From: Endocalyx cinctus | Taxonomy: Eukaryota; Ascomycota; Sordariomycetes; Amphisphaeriales; Apiosporaceae | Assembly: GCA_001600455.1 (NCBI GenBank) | Contig: BCKC01000010.1 | Coordinates: 1,742,556-1,806,555 of the forward strand | DNA: 64,000 nt | Direction: 5' to 3' | Program-made: the position numbers and the translations under genes | Part shown: positions 26,026 to 38,956 of the stretch, one piece after another | How positions within the stretch are numbered: position 1 is the first letter of the stretch | How the letters are laid out: each line of letters opens with the position of its first letter | The notes under the pieces: model-generated | What the model saw: the letters and a program-made list of their open reading frames with translations, nothing else | Databases searched by the model: none | Told to the model about the DNA's origin: nothing

Positions 26026-26746
26026 ATCCATGTTATTATTATATATGCATTCGATGCTGGATTGTAAAAATCAAACGTTGTTGTGTTCTTTGGAAGAACG
26101 TTGTTGATAATTATCTCCGATTCTCAAAGATAAGGAGTAATTGTGGGGTTAGTTACGTTGACCCCTTTTCCATCTCGCAGCGGTCTCCACATCAACACTC
26201 CTTTTTTTTTCTGGTACCCACCACCCAAGTTAATTTGGACCTCCGTGAAGCTGCAACATCGTACAAAGAAAAGGTGAAAAAAAAAAAGACGCAGCCAAAC
26301 ATTGTACGATTGCCACCTACTATTACAACTTTTCGCCTCACTTCACCCATAACAGCGGCTCCCTTAGTAATGCATGAAAATTATCCATTAAAAAAGTCGC
26401 CTCACGTTCATGAACTCAACTCCCACGGAACATCTTCACATCACCTATTAGCTTAATCATGATACCAGGCTCATTTTTTCATGTAACTTAGTTTTATTTT
26501 ATTTTTCCTATATGTTTAATCCACGTCTGGATCCTCATTTTTCGCCCCTCTCACCTTTCCCTCTCCTACCTCTCTAACTTCTTACTCGGCATATCTCCGT
26601 CAACTTCTTTTTTTTTTTTTTATATTTAGAATATATCTATCATATGCCTACGTACGCCATACTCGCATTACATTTCGTAAAACAAAAAGAAAATGAACAA
26701 AACATATATTTTTGCTATGCCACTGCTACCTCATCGTCCGACCCCA
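26026..26746. other. Spacer between convergent gene ends
   Basis: About 720 bp of AT-rich 3' flanking DNA between the DUF7708 gene (+) and sec24 (-), with a T15-like tract near 26,608. No coding potential is seen. Confidence 0.7.
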
Positions 26747-29700
26747 CTACCAGTATGCTGGACGCAGGCCTTGGAAACTAGAAGCTATGGAGCTCACATC
26801 TTCGGTTTCCTTCTTTCTCTGACCAGCCAACTATGATCACAAAAGGTTAGTTATGAGTCTTGGCAAAAAAAAAAGTGTATTTTATATATGGTGATTATGT
26901 GGGGGGATTTTATCGGGCTGCTTGATGTAGGCTGCATTGGCCTACCCAATTTACTTCTGCCAACGTGATGGGGGATACTAGAAATATAGATTTAAGGATG
27001 AAAATGAGAATGATGACTTACTTCTAGCTGTACCCCCTTATGAACATGCACCAGCCAATCAACGTAGCTCTGTGCTTCGTTATTGCGGTCTTCGACGAGC
27101 ATTCTGGCGAACTCGTACTCGGCGCCGTCTATGCCCTGCCTCGCCAGCTGTATGGTCAATGCTTTGGAGCCGCGCTGGCTCTTGAGGAACTCGATCATGT
27201 TGCGGACTTGGGCGTTGAGGTGCGTTTCGAGAACCGGCAGGGAGGAGCTGTAAGGATCCAGCGACTGGAGGCTATCCTTACCTTCTCCGAAGAGGTCCGC
27301 GAGGAGGTTGGGTGAGGTTTGCGAGTGGAACCACAACAAGCACTGCTGCCCGTTATCGACTAAATAAACGCCACCGGGCTCCACCCGGGCAAAAGACGTC
27401 CGGATAGATGGAGGCATCTTGAGATGTCCCGTCTCGTCGGCGAAACCGTCCTCGGGATTCAAATTATGTATGGGTATCATCTTGGGGTAGAGGTAAATAC
27501 TAAGCTCCGCGGCGCCCATTGATCTCAACATGCGCATCTCGTGCACTCTACGATCCGAAGTCTCGCTACCTCCCTTGAACGCCCGGCATTTTACGAGTCC
27601 CAGCATATACATTGAGAGCTCTTTAAGCTTCTCAGGCATGACCAGCTGACCCGGGGGATGTGATTGCGACGAGAAATTCTTGCGATATCCCGCTAGAATA
27701 TCAATCGTCTTCTCCGTCAAGCCCAAACGAATATCCTTTAGGGTACTAGAGCTGGATGCAAGCTTCGTGGCTGCTTCCTTGGCAAGGATGGTATATACGG
27801 CATCCTGATCCACGAATTTCATGCAATCCCTCGGGGCATCGCTGACGCTAGCGATTACGTTAGAGCATCTTACCCTACGTTGACCAGATGCAGTTGTGTA
27901 TAAGAGAGCAGACTGGAAATGAGCATCGAGCTTGGAGTCGAGTTTCCCGTCGTAGCCGAAAGTTACGCCGATAGCTTTATCCTCGTCGATAACACCGATT
28001 TCAAGATCCGCGCCAAAGGTATGCTGAACAAAGTTTCCGTGGTATGATGAAATTTGCAATCCGTTGGAACAACGAACTTTCATGAGAGCTTGGTAGCCTG
28101 TTTCTCTTGTCACCGCGTGCTTGATTTCGAGTGAAAGCTTGGCGTTGTCCCGACCCGCGACGAAGTTTGGGTAGTAAAATGTCTCACCGCCGGTGGACGA
28201 GGATACGTGACCTGTAACAAATTAGCCTCAAAATTCAATTCCAAAGAGTTGAAATCCTATCTAAGGTAAATACGTACCAACTGTTGCCACGTCTAGATAA
28301 CCACCAGAAGGAGCCGCTAAGAAGAAGTCTATACCGACACCAGCTGCAACCATCTTCTCCGCAATTTTCCTCCAGCCAGGGTGATCGGTGGTATAGAGTT
28401 TCTTGTCGATTTCACCGCCAGGATATTTCCCGTCATCTCTTAGAAAGAGTCGTCCTGGGCCCCAGGTGGGTAAAGCGGATAGGGAACAAATCATCTTTCC
28501 ACCAGTTTTCTCCAAGGCAGATAGGCATGAGTTAAGAGTCGGTAATAAAGCGGGTTCAGGGTGTTTAATATCAGCAAATAGAGCAGGTAGGCGCGATAGC
28601 AGAGAAGTAATGACTGCTTTTGATTCATACGGGTCGACAAATAATCCATCACTAAGCGGGACAAACGGATCCTCGAGATCTGGCATGATCATCATTTGAG
28701 CTTGCTCCAGTGCCGGCTAGGACAAAATTAGTACGCCATTCCGAGTAACAAGCTGATAAATCGACTTACATTGCAGTTGTAGAAATGGATATCCTTGTCG
28801 TACGTGACAAAACCAACCTTGGCTCCCTCCGGAATGCGCCGTTTGAGCTCACCATTCTCGTCATTCTCCTCGTTGTCGTCAGGGGCATATAATGCAGCGA
28901 GAACGCCCTCGCAAAATGCCTCCAAGAATCCCTTATTATATGACTCCTGTGTAACGTCGATAACGAATAACCAATTGAGACCTGTGGGCTCTTTGGTCCA
29001 GTATTCCTTAGGTACCGTGAATTCCACGGTTCCTCTCATCAATTCCGGTCTCTGCTCCCGATCCACCCGGACTCCTTGTGGGGTAGTAGCGCAAAAGTAT
29101 TCCGTTGGGGTATCATTGGGGTAGGTACAAAGATTGCAGACAAATTTACTGCCTCCAGACCTGAACATCATAAATGGGTTAATATACGCCCGACATCTCC
29201 GACATCGTGGGGGACCCTGGTCGCCGAAGTCGAGCACGGGAATTTCCTGCTCTCCAGGCTGAAGCGGAGCTAAAGGCTGCAAAATGAGACCGAGCGGCAA
29301 GCCGGTGCTATTCAATCCCTCCAGGTTGGCCGGTAAGCTGTTCATGGTTAATCTAGTAAATTTAGGGGACGAATTGGCCTGGTCAAAGGCGACGTATGAA
29401 ATAGAGGCTGGAGGCGGCACGTGTCGTTGAAATGTGGGGTACACGTTGGTAAGATAGTACTGCTGCGGTCCATCTCGCGAAGCCGGGATACTAGGGATAT
29501 CGTCTGGCGAGACTTGGCCTCCGGCGCCGCTAGCGGGAACTAGGGCAGGGGTCTGGCCCTGATCTATAGGAGCATTTCTCGCCGCAAATTCGGCCGGACT
29601 CGCCGTCGATCCGGGGGTGAAGGGAGGGTTCACGGGGGCGGGGAACTGGTTCGCACCCATAGGCTGGCCGATAAACTGTCCACCGGTGGATACAGAGGGG

Positions 29701-30122
29701 TCGGCGTTCAAGAAAGCGGTCGCGGGGGTTCCGGCAGGCGGTATTCCGTTATACGGTTGGGAAGACCCCGCGGGCGCTTCAACGGTATGGAAAGCGTGAC
29801 GATCCTTCTTTTTCTTCCTCGCCGTGTGATGACCGTCTCCTAACGACATGCCGCCCATCTGCGCAGCGAGACCACCATCAGACGCCGGGGCACCGTATCC
29901 TTGGGGATCTTGAGGAGAAAACCCCATCGGTGGTTGCTGACCATCGTAATATTGCTGTTGGCCCTGAGGAGCCGGAGAGCCATAACCTGTTCCTTGTTGG
30001 TAGGGTTGTTGTGCGATTGGAGGTTGGAACTGCGGCGGCGCGGGCTGGTTCGTTCGACGAGGGTCGTTCGGGTCGAATTGTCCCCCCTGCCCTAGGGCAT
30101 GGTACATGGTATGTTCAGACAT
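26747..30122 (-). CDS. sec24: COPII coat cargo-binding subunit Sec24
   Basis: Sec24, partner of Sec23 in the inner COPII coat, which selects cargo for ER-to-Golgi vesicles. Four exons: 30122-28770, 28716-28278, 28211-27022, 26830-26747, with introns of 53, 66 and 191 nt; the joined frame is 1,021 residues, normal for filamentous fungi. The N-terminus is a long Pro/Gln/Gly-rich disordered tail (residues 1-220). The zinc finger follows with C307, C310, C329 and C332 (PPRCRRC ... CNLC). Next come the vWA-like trunk (NWLFVIDVTQESY), the beta-sandwich and helical regions, and the gelsolin-like C-terminus (GGVYLVDNGQQCLLWFH). The last 27 residues come from a small terminal exon (LAGQRKKETEDV) that a simple ORF call misses. 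It is divergently oriented from cft2, so the 1.25 kb between them serves both. Confidence 0.97.
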
Positions 30123-31371
30123 GGTTACCGATGACTTCGTAAAGATATCGTAAAGTGTAGATTGGATATACCAAAGGTAATCGTGGCTGCTGTCAGAATC
30201 TGTGGGGGCGGGGATGAACTATTACATGCGAATTATAGTAGTGGACAGCTTGTCTATATTCACAGGAGTATGGATGGCTCCATGGTATCATGTATAGGGA
30301 TACGAAACAGGAAAACACCGATGAATGAATGTGGCAAGTATGGGTGAGGTAAACAAAGTTCTTTAAATAAAAAAAATCAATTGTTTCGTAAATGTTATGG
30401 AAAGAAACGCTATGCAAGAAGATGAGCAGAAACTTAATTGTTGCCCAAAAATAGTCTCTTAAATTCGAGATCTACATACAGTGGACTGATCCATTCAGAA
30501 ATAGTTACCCTTGAAAAGTGTACGGAGTATTTACTTGGTATTGCACTCTGCTAGGATCATCGTGAATTGACACGATATCCTTCCGGGAATTTTCCGAGGT
30601 TGATAAGATAAGCCAGGCAAACTAAGTTCAGTGATAAGCTAAGTAAGGTAGGGAGCCTAGCTAGCCTAGTGCCTAGACACCTACAGTAGCAGAGGAGGTA
30701 CCTAGACTGCTACCTAGCAGCCCTAGGTACATATAGTAGCAAATAAGACAGGCTGACAGGCTGAAAGCCCTGGAGTTAGGTAGACACCTGCTAACAATTT
30801 TAAATTTTAGGGAATTTTGTTACTATTTGATGTACCTATCCATGGAAATCTACAGTACAGGGTACACTACAATAGTACAAGTACAATAGTTCTCTTAAAT
30901 GAACCTTATGTAAACGCCACAACGCCACAAATGTAGAAACAAAGGCTTGATACCCGTAGACCCGCTATACCCTATAGGATTAGTGCGATCCTTTCTGTAA
31001 TAGCCTGTAACTTCTCCTTCTCAGCTCTATCTTAGCTAATACCTACCTAGGTAATTACGTAGATCTATGCATGGGAGCTCAGTTCTTTTGGCGCGACTTC
31101 AAATAATAAAAAAATAAAATAAAACAACAGAGACAAAACAATTCCAGCGATTATTTATTCAATTTCTCACCTTTATTCATTCGCTCACATCTTCAATTCA
31201 ATTCAATTCTTAATGTATCACTGATATTTAATTTAAATGTCAATTCCTTGTTATTGGTAATTTCTTTAAACTTTTATTTTATATTTTCTTTTCTCTCGCC
31301 AATTTATAATTTAAGTTACTACACCTTTTTTACATATCCGCGATAGTTGGACCGCATGCGATGCAGCAACA
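30123..31371. promoter_or_regulatory. Divergent promoter region sec24 / cft2
   Basis: 1.25 kb between the sec24 start (- strand) and the cft2 start (+ strand). It contains a TACGGAGTA motif at 30,521, a TACCTAGGTA palindrome at 31,044, a tandem AACGCCACA pair near 30,914 and a pyrimidine-rich stretch before cft2. No protein-coding frame is convincing. Confidence 0.6.
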
Positions 31372-34352
31372 ATGTTCATATTTAGCCCACTTCAAGGGGC
31401 ACTCTCGGATTCTTCTGCGTCGCAGTCACTTCTTGAATTAGATGGTGGAATTAAAGTACTAATTGACGTTGGCTGGGATGAATCATTTGATATCGCCAAG
31501 TTAAAAGAATTAGAAAAGTATGTATACCTCTTCATCTCTTGATTTTAATCGCCTATCATCTTCATGATACCTATGGTAAGGTATTATATATATATATAAA
31601 GATACCAGTTTACTAATCTATTCTATATCTTATTAGACAAGTTCCTACGTTATCCCTCATTCTCCTGACACACGCAACAACGAGTCATATCGCAGCATAT
31701 GCTCACTGTTGTAAACATTTCCCATTATTCACTCGAATACCAGTTTATGCGACAACACCTGTTATTGCCCTTGGCCGCACCTTATTACAAGATCTCTATG
31801 CCTCTACTCCCCTAGCTGCTACTACTATACCTTCAGCTTCTCTGGCCGAAGTTTCGTATTCTACCCAACAATCCTCCTCCGATATCCTCCTCCAAGCACC
31901 AACTGCAGATGAGATCGCAACCTACTTCTCCCTCATCCACCCTCTTAAATATTCACAACCTCATCAGCCACTAGGCTCTCCATTTTCGCCAGCTCTAAAC
32001 GGTTTGACCATCACGGCATACAACTCTGGTCATACCCTAGGTGGCACTATTTGGCATATTCAACATGGCCTGGAATCCATCGTATACGCCGTGGATTGGA
32101 ACCAGGGGCGTGAAAATGTGTATGCCGGAGCCGCTTGGCTAGGCGGTGCCGGTGGTGGAGGAGCCGAAGTCATCGAGCAGCTAAGAAAACCTACGGCGTT
32201 AGTCTGTAGTAGTCGAGGTGGTGAAAAGCCATCTTTATCCGGTGGACGAGCCAAACGTGACGAACAGCTTCTAGAAAAGGTGAAGACGTGTGTTGCACGA
32301 GGTGGCACCGTCCTGATTCCTGTCGATTCAAGCGCCCGTGTTCTCGAATTAGCGTACTTGATGGAACACGCTTGGCGTGCCGACGCCACCGGTAGCGATG
32401 GCGAACTCAAGTCGGCAAAGCTCTACTTGGCCGGCCGAAACATACACAGCACCATGAGGTACGCCAGAAGTATGTTGGAATGGATGGATGATAGCATCGT
32501 AAGGGAATTCGAAGCCGTGGCCGACGGTTTTAGAAAAACCAACGGCCCCGGCGACGGACCCAAGCAAGGTAAAGAGCTGGGACCTTTTGATTTCAAGTAT
32601 TTACGACTGCTGGACCGGAGGGGTCAAATAGATAAGCTCTTGACCCAAAGCGTGGATCCGAGTCAAACTGCAGGTCGAGTCATTCTTGCGAGTGATACAA
32701 GTCTTGAATGGGGATTTTCGAAAGTGGTACTGCGACAGCTCGCGGAAAACCCCAAAAATATGGTCATTTTAAGCGAACCTCCTCTGTCGGCGTCTAAGAC
32801 ACGCCCTTCTCTAGCGAGGACACTCTGGGAATGGTGGAAAGCGCAGGCTGATAACGAAAACGCCAATGTCGAAGGACGCGAAGTGGATCTAATCGAAGCG
32901 CAGAAACAGGCTTTGGAAGGGAACGACCTCGCGACATATCAGCAGTGGTTAGCCCAAAAACGTCAACTACAAACCACTCTCCAAAGTACCGGTGCCACAG
33001 CGCTCGAATCAGCTGGCGATGCAGCTGATGATGCTTCGGAGTCTTCCTCCGAATCTGAGGACTCGGAAGATGAACAGCAAGGAAGGGCGTTGAACGCGGC
33101 AACGACCTTGGGCCAGGCGAGCAGGAAGAAAGCCGCTCTAACAGACGCAGATCTCGGTATCAACATACTGCTAAAGAAGAAAGGTGTTTATGATTTCGAC
33201 GTCAGAAACAAGAAGGGACGTGACAGGATGTTCCCGCACCCAGTCCGACGTAAAAGGAATGACGATTATGGGGAGCTAATCCGACCGGAGGACTTCCTAA
33301 GAGCCGAGGAACGTCAGGATAACGACGGAGTTGACGGAGATCAGATAAAGCGAGAAGAGGGCGGAGAAAACTTTGGGAAAAAGCGCAAGTGGGACGACAC
33401 AAATGCTTCTGGCAAGGGCCGCGGCGCCGGCCCCGATAAAAGACCGCATCTCTCCCGCAGCGTTTCGGACGATATCGAAATGGCGGGCTCGGATGGCGGC
33501 GTTGAAGATGGGCTCGACGACGTGCCGGATGACGCGGACGAAAGCATAAATAGCCCATCGAAATTGATAATCAGCACGGAAAGGATCAGCATCAGATTGC
33601 AGATTGAATTTGTCGACTTCAGTGGTATACACGACAAACGAAGTCTGCACATGCTTGTTCCCCTTATCCAACCCCGAAAACTTATCTTTGTCGGTGGAGG
33701 CAGCGGTGAAACGTTGCATTTAGCATCCGACTGCCGGAAGCTATTTGCCGAGGGCTCCATCGATATATATACGCCGGAGGTCGGGGCTACGGTGGATGCT
33801 AGTGTTGACACGAACGCGTGGGTTGTCAAGCTTGCGCCATCCTTGGTGAAACAGCTGAAATGGCAAAACGTGCGGGGTCTTAGTATTGCTACGGTCACGG
33901 GTCGTCTCTTTGCCATGCAGAAAGAAATCGAGATGAACCAAGATTCTCACGACGAAGATGCGGCGAATAAGCGTCTCAAGACAGAAGAGGAAGCATCGGC
34001 AGCAGCAGATACACCACAAGGAAAGGAGCCGGGAGAGCCTATCTTGGATGTGCTACCTACGAGTATGGCATCGGCGACGAGATCGGTAGCGCAGCCATTA
34101 CACGTCGGCGATCTAAGACTAGCGGATCTGAGAAAAGCGATGCAGCAATCTGGCCACACGGCTGAGTTTAGAGGCGAGGGCACGCTTCTCATAGATGGCT
34201 CGGTTGTGGTACGGAAGACGACGACGGGCAAGATCGATATCGAGAGCATCGGCTTACCGACGGACGGAGGACCGGCGACGCAGCTTGGCGGCACATTCTT
34301 CGCGGTGAAGAGAACTATCTACGAAAGCTTAGCGGTGGTAGCAGGGGCTTAG
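31372..34352 (+). CDS. cft2: Cleavage and polyadenylation factor subunit 2 (Cft2/CPSF2)
   Basis: Non-catalytic metallo-beta-lactamase/beta-CASP subunit of the pre-mRNA 3'-end cleavage and polyadenylation factor, the CPSF100 homologue. Two exons: 31372-31517 (MFIFSPLQGAL...) and 31637-34352, with a 119-nt intron holding an AT microsatellite; the product is 953 residues. The MBL fold begins at once (LLELDGGIKVLIDVGWDE). The segment LLTHATTSHIAAY stands where the catalytic relative CPSF73 has its HxHxDH zinc-binding motif, so metal ligands are absent, as expected for this subunit. The beta-CASP part follows (SGHTLGGTIWHI), then an acidic, low-complexity insertion around residues 390-580 (ESSSESEDSEDEQQ, GKKRKWDD). 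The C-terminal region has the RMMBL-like VDFSGIHDKRSLHMLVPLIQ and PRKLIFVGG. It is nuclear and essential in yeast. Confidence 0.96.
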
Positions 34353-36416
34353 GATGACGAGCTTGTCCTACAAGGTTATCTTTACGATGATGTGGTATGA
34401 TTGGGTCGTTATAAACGAATGGACGGGTACGAGTGTCGAATACTGATTGAAAAAGAGAGGCAGAGAGAGAGATGACACCGTCACTGTTTTTACGCCGTGG
34501 GTGCTGTCTTGATGGCTTTGCCCCGATAAGGCGTCTTCGTGATGAAAGGGACATCAATTAGCGGAGACGCGGAGAGACTACAGGGTACGTATAGGCTAGA
34601 CCGCCAAACATAAAATAAAATTTATTGTTCAAGGCATGGACTGATCAACCAAGGACAGGATCAAATTTCTAAGGGATTGTACTACTTAGCATAAGTAAAC
34701 TCGTTTACATTCTAGTTACCTAGGTATCTGCATATGTATACAAACCATTTGTTTACGACAAAGTGGCTCAATATTCAAATATGGTTATTTTTGTGTACCC
34801 CACACCATTCACCACGCGATGGCAACAGGGGCAATTTTCAGCAACCCCCTTTTTTTTTTCTAAGCAGTCATACATTGTCCCTGCTTAGAGGACTAATCGG
34901 CTTCAGATACTTTTCTTGAATAGAAAGAAGGGATACTCACTATTACTCCGTGGATTACACTACGGCATTCCTCTTTCTATTTGTTTATTCTTTTTTTATT
35001 TTTTTTTTATTCCTTTACTGACAATGTGATGCATACATCTATTCAACCACGTCAACAATTGATTACTCCAGACAATCTCGTCGGATAATCAACATACATT
35101 TTAAGTACTACCTACAAATTGTACCCACATGGAAATGACACATCCAAGGTGGTAGTCATCCGATATAACTAACTATATCAATACTTAAAGGTATTTAGCA
35201 TTTATATAATGTTTTTGTTTTTATTTTTTTTTTCTCATTTCTATCATTATCATGATCAAGGGGATATGGGTTCATTAACAAGATAGGTATCTCATGCAGC
35301 TACACGTTAGAAGTGGCTTAACGTCTGGTTGAACTGTATAAGTCACCACTACGACCTTGGGTACATTTAGCGTCTCCGACGATTAGTACCTCACTTCATC
35401 TATTGATTCTGGTAAGTACGTTCCTGCCTTCAAATGCTCCTTCTTTCTTGTATTGTTTATTTTCATGGATGTTCAGCCTTTCCTTGCGGTTCTGGTCAAG
35501 GTTTGTTTTCGGGAAAGGACTTAAAACTTACCTACCTGGAGACTTGACCTATCCACCTATCTTTTTCGCATCGATATATCCATACATTCATACCTAGATA
35601 TATCCATACCTAGGTAGATGGGTACGTCTATCATTTCGTTGTATGTCTTCGCGTATAAAGCACCATTGTGTACCTCGATACTTCTATACCTCGATGTTCT
35701 ATGATCTTCCCTTCCTCTTTCCTCTTCTTCTCTGCCTATATAATTCAGTTGATTTCCCTTTCACCTTCACTTTCACTTGCACTATCATTTTCATTTCCAC
35801 CTTCATTTTACATCCACGCCTTTTTCAGTGCATCAAGTGGATTCACAGGTATACAACTTTCACCACATACTCTGATACTTGTTCACCTTATACCCTGTCT
35901 TCTTTAATATCTTTTTCCGAGACGCGTGCGATTAGTAGAGCTACTAAATTCTACTCGATTTCACATTAGTTTCATAGGCATCTCTCTGCTTGCAATACGC
36001 AGCTCGAGATCGAGATTTTCCCATACCGTACCTTCGCCCGCTATTATCCATTTTACTTGGATCTTCCCAAATTAACAGGTACTTCGATAGTTATACCTTC
36101 CTAACTATCGTTACGCTGTTAGATACGCCCATGCAATCTAGATATCTCCGCCTTCCCGACTGATTTTCTAAGTGCATATTCGTATATTCATATACTATCA
36201 TATCCTTCCGATATTTATTCTAACCGCAACTACCTAGGATATCACCGAATTGAAGAATACTCGTCTAGTATATCGTTTGGCCTTGTTCTACGAGTTGGAC
36301 ATTGCCAAGATCAACAGTAAGCCTTTCAATCCTGGACGTTTTATTGAGCACCTAACTAATTAATCTTTTTTTTTTTTTCTAATTCTTTTTCCGCAGATCA
36401 ATATTCTTCAGGTATC
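34353..36416 (+). promoter_or_regulatory. Promoter and long pyrimidine-rich leader of the 2EXR gene
   Basis: The first several hundred bases are the 3' flank of cft2. From about 35.4 kb the + strand is markedly pyrimidine-rich and holds candidate splice sites: a donor at 35,412 (CTG|GTAAGT) and a convincing intron at 36,317-36,396 (donor GTAAGC, branch CCTAACTAA, acceptor CCGCAG) ending 20 bases before the start codon. TACCTAGGTA palindromes occur at 34,717 and 35,607. Short ORFs here translate as Phe/Ser/Leu-rich pyrimidine tracts and are not supported. Confidence 0.5.
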
Positions 36417-37955
36417 ATGTCTCTCTCGCAAGGAGATCACGCTAATGGCTCTACTACTGAAGCAGAGTCCTCTCTCGATCTGTCATATAGGGACTTCGAC
36501 CTTTTCTTTCCCTTCATTCCCGACATGGGCTCCGCGGTCTCGTCGGTTAACCACTCGGGCACAGGACCTGTTTCTCAATATGCCGTCATGTCTAACAACC
36601 AGCCTGGTTTGCCATCTCTCATGACTTTCATGCCCTTAGCGACGAGCGGTAAAGCCAAGAAAGCCTCCACTGATAAGGAGAAGGCGAGGTATGTTTACCC
36701 GAGACTACCGGACGAACTGAAGATCATGGTTTGGCGAGAAGCCGGAATGTTCCCTGGCGTTCATCACTTCAAGATGCTTCTACCTCCCAATCATCCCCCT
36801 TTCCCACGCTTCATGCCCACGATGATCAAGGTCACGCCGCAAGGTGAACACAGAGCCGACCCTTCTGCTTGGCGTGAACGTCGGGCAATCTCGAACGTCT
36901 GCCGCATGGCTAAGGACGCACTGAATACGACTCGCGGTGGTCGTGTTATGTTCGAGGACAGTTCCCAACGTCGCAAGAAGAACCTAGAAGAAAACGGCGT
37001 CGTGGCAAAAGTAGATGGTCATCACGACCTCGTCATCTTTCGTTTTGCACCGCAAACCTCGCAGTCAACGTCGGGAAATTCTATCAGCAAGGAAGCGAAA
37101 CCCTTCTTAGCGGGTATCGAGAACGTCGGTATTGATATAGGCAACTGTACCTCGCCGTCCAACGGACATCTTGCACCGTTCAAGTGCTATTGTCCCGGCA
37201 CGCGCCATATTCCAGCTTACTGCCAAGTCGGCGTTTACGACTACCTACGCCTCTTCAAAGACCTCAAAACTTGCTATCTCGTCTTTGAGATTAGGAAGTC
37301 GGTACTTCACGGTCAGAACATTCTCTCGGCTAATCTAGGTCGAAAGGCGTGTTATCTAGACTGGGTCTGGGAGCAATGCGTATATTACTCTGACCTTAGG
37401 TCGTCGGAGGCTAAGAAGCGATTGAAACCTTTCAGAGAGGGCCCGGCCGATGTCCTCATTCATATCACCATGCGAAGATTTCAAGGTAAGTTAATCAATA
37501 CATTCTCTTACCTGTCAAAGCCTGCCTCTACCTTGTTAAAGTATTTCCGATCCGAAGAAGATCTCGGATAGTCAGAACATGCTAACCTACCGGCAGAGAT
37601 CGCCCGCCGCGAACGTCTTGAGATGCACGAGGATCGTAAATACGCCTATTTCGAGGTCAACCGTATCAGCACGGGCAATGTAAAGCCCGAGATTATGGAT
37701 CCGATCTGGCAGTTGAAGCATGATCTAGAGAGACACTGGAAACAGGAGACCAAAATCATGTTTAGAGGGCGTGACAAGGATCGATGCCTGAGCATGCGCT
37801 TCAAGATGTTGTTCTACGCCGAAAAGAAGCATCTCGAAGTGCCCGAGAAGCTTCGGAGTGGGATGTACGAGGACGAAAGACGTTGGGGAAATGGTATCAA
37901 CGGCCTCTACGAAGGTGGTCATCGCGAACGTGGACCGAACGGTCGTGTAGAATAA
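36417..37955 (+). CDS. 2EXR domain protein
   Basis: Two exons, 36417-37485 and 37597-37955 (111-nt intron with GCTAACC branch), giving 475 residues. After a Ser-rich N-terminus, residues about 92-107 (YPRLPDELKIMVWREA) match the F-box-like start of the fungal 2EXR family (Pfam name taken from its conserved ExR motifs). The rest of the family's pattern continues as WRERRAISNVCRMAKDAL and a long C-terminal region with aromatic and charged residues (YLDWVWEQCVYY). These proteins are abundant in Sordariomycetes and Dothideomycetes, and no biochemical function is established. No signal peptide or membrane segment is visible. The exon 2 part (EIARRERLEMHEDRKYAYFEV) would be lost in an unspliced call, which reads into a stop at 37,569. 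Confidence 0.85.
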
Positions 37956-38956
37956 TCCCTCTTTCTCGGAGGAGCATTATACACACGGCTCACTTGACGC
38001 TCCTTCGATTAGAAGGGGTAGTTCATCGTGGCGGAGAAGTGGTCGCGATTTTCATTTTCACGCGTATACACCACGTTGCCATTCTATTTCTTCCTACTAA
38101 TTTACGAGGAAGGAATAATACTGTTTCGATATGCGGTTTTCCTTTTTTTTTCAAGGTCGTCAGAAGGAAGAGATACCCAGTTTGCTTGCAGTTTTACCAA
38201 GCTTTTCTCAGTCTATATAGCTTGATTGTTCAATAGTTTAGGTCTCGAATGAGATGGTCGGTGGGAGGATATCCACCATCTGATATGATGTGTACATTAG
38301 TATAACGTCTAGATTTGAGGACCATGAATTACATAGATGATTTGCTCGAGTTTCGTCTTGGTAGCCTGATACGAGTGAATGACGCATGTTTGTTCTATTC
38401 ATATAAGCAGTCTATTCGCTTCCTAATAAGAGGAGCAAGTAGATGATTATACGGACCTATCCAGTAAGTACTACTCATCAGTCCATAGAGACGCCTTGGA
38501 TCTAATCAAAAGCTCGCTCAGCCCTGCTAAACGTTGTACCTACGAAAACTTCGATCGAGGGTCCCACAAGATTTATAAAAATGCCGAGATATGAACCAAA
38601 TTATTATGTGCCACAGAGATGTCTGGCAATATGGGGGTTTTATGTTATACAACGAATACACGGTAGTCTAGTTGGCTCATATGGTTATCAAACTTTTGAA
38701 CATGATATCTTCTGCACAAAAATTTCCAAGCAAGGTCATTTAAAAAAAGATTATTTCGTTGTCCGTCCTTATTTAATTATGTATGTAGCCCCTTCTCGAC
38801 CAACGCCGAAAAAAAGATCAACTAACCATCCATCCAACCAACCAAGTTTGAGTCATACAAAGGAAATGGTATATCGTTAGTAGATTCAACGAGACCAAAA
38901 AAGAAAGAATGGAACAGAGAGCGAGAGATCATCGAAAATGAAAGGTCCGGTCTTAA
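37956..38956. other. Spacer between convergent genes
   Basis: 1 kb between the 2EXR gene (+) and the coiled-coil gene (-). Short open frames lack domains and continue in several registers. It is probably just two 3' flanks. Confidence 0.65.

Noticed and set aside
31372..34352. Loss of metal ligands in Cft2 as an anomaly
   Set aside because: The CPSF100/Cft2 subunit normally lacks the HxHxDH motif; it is the expected state.
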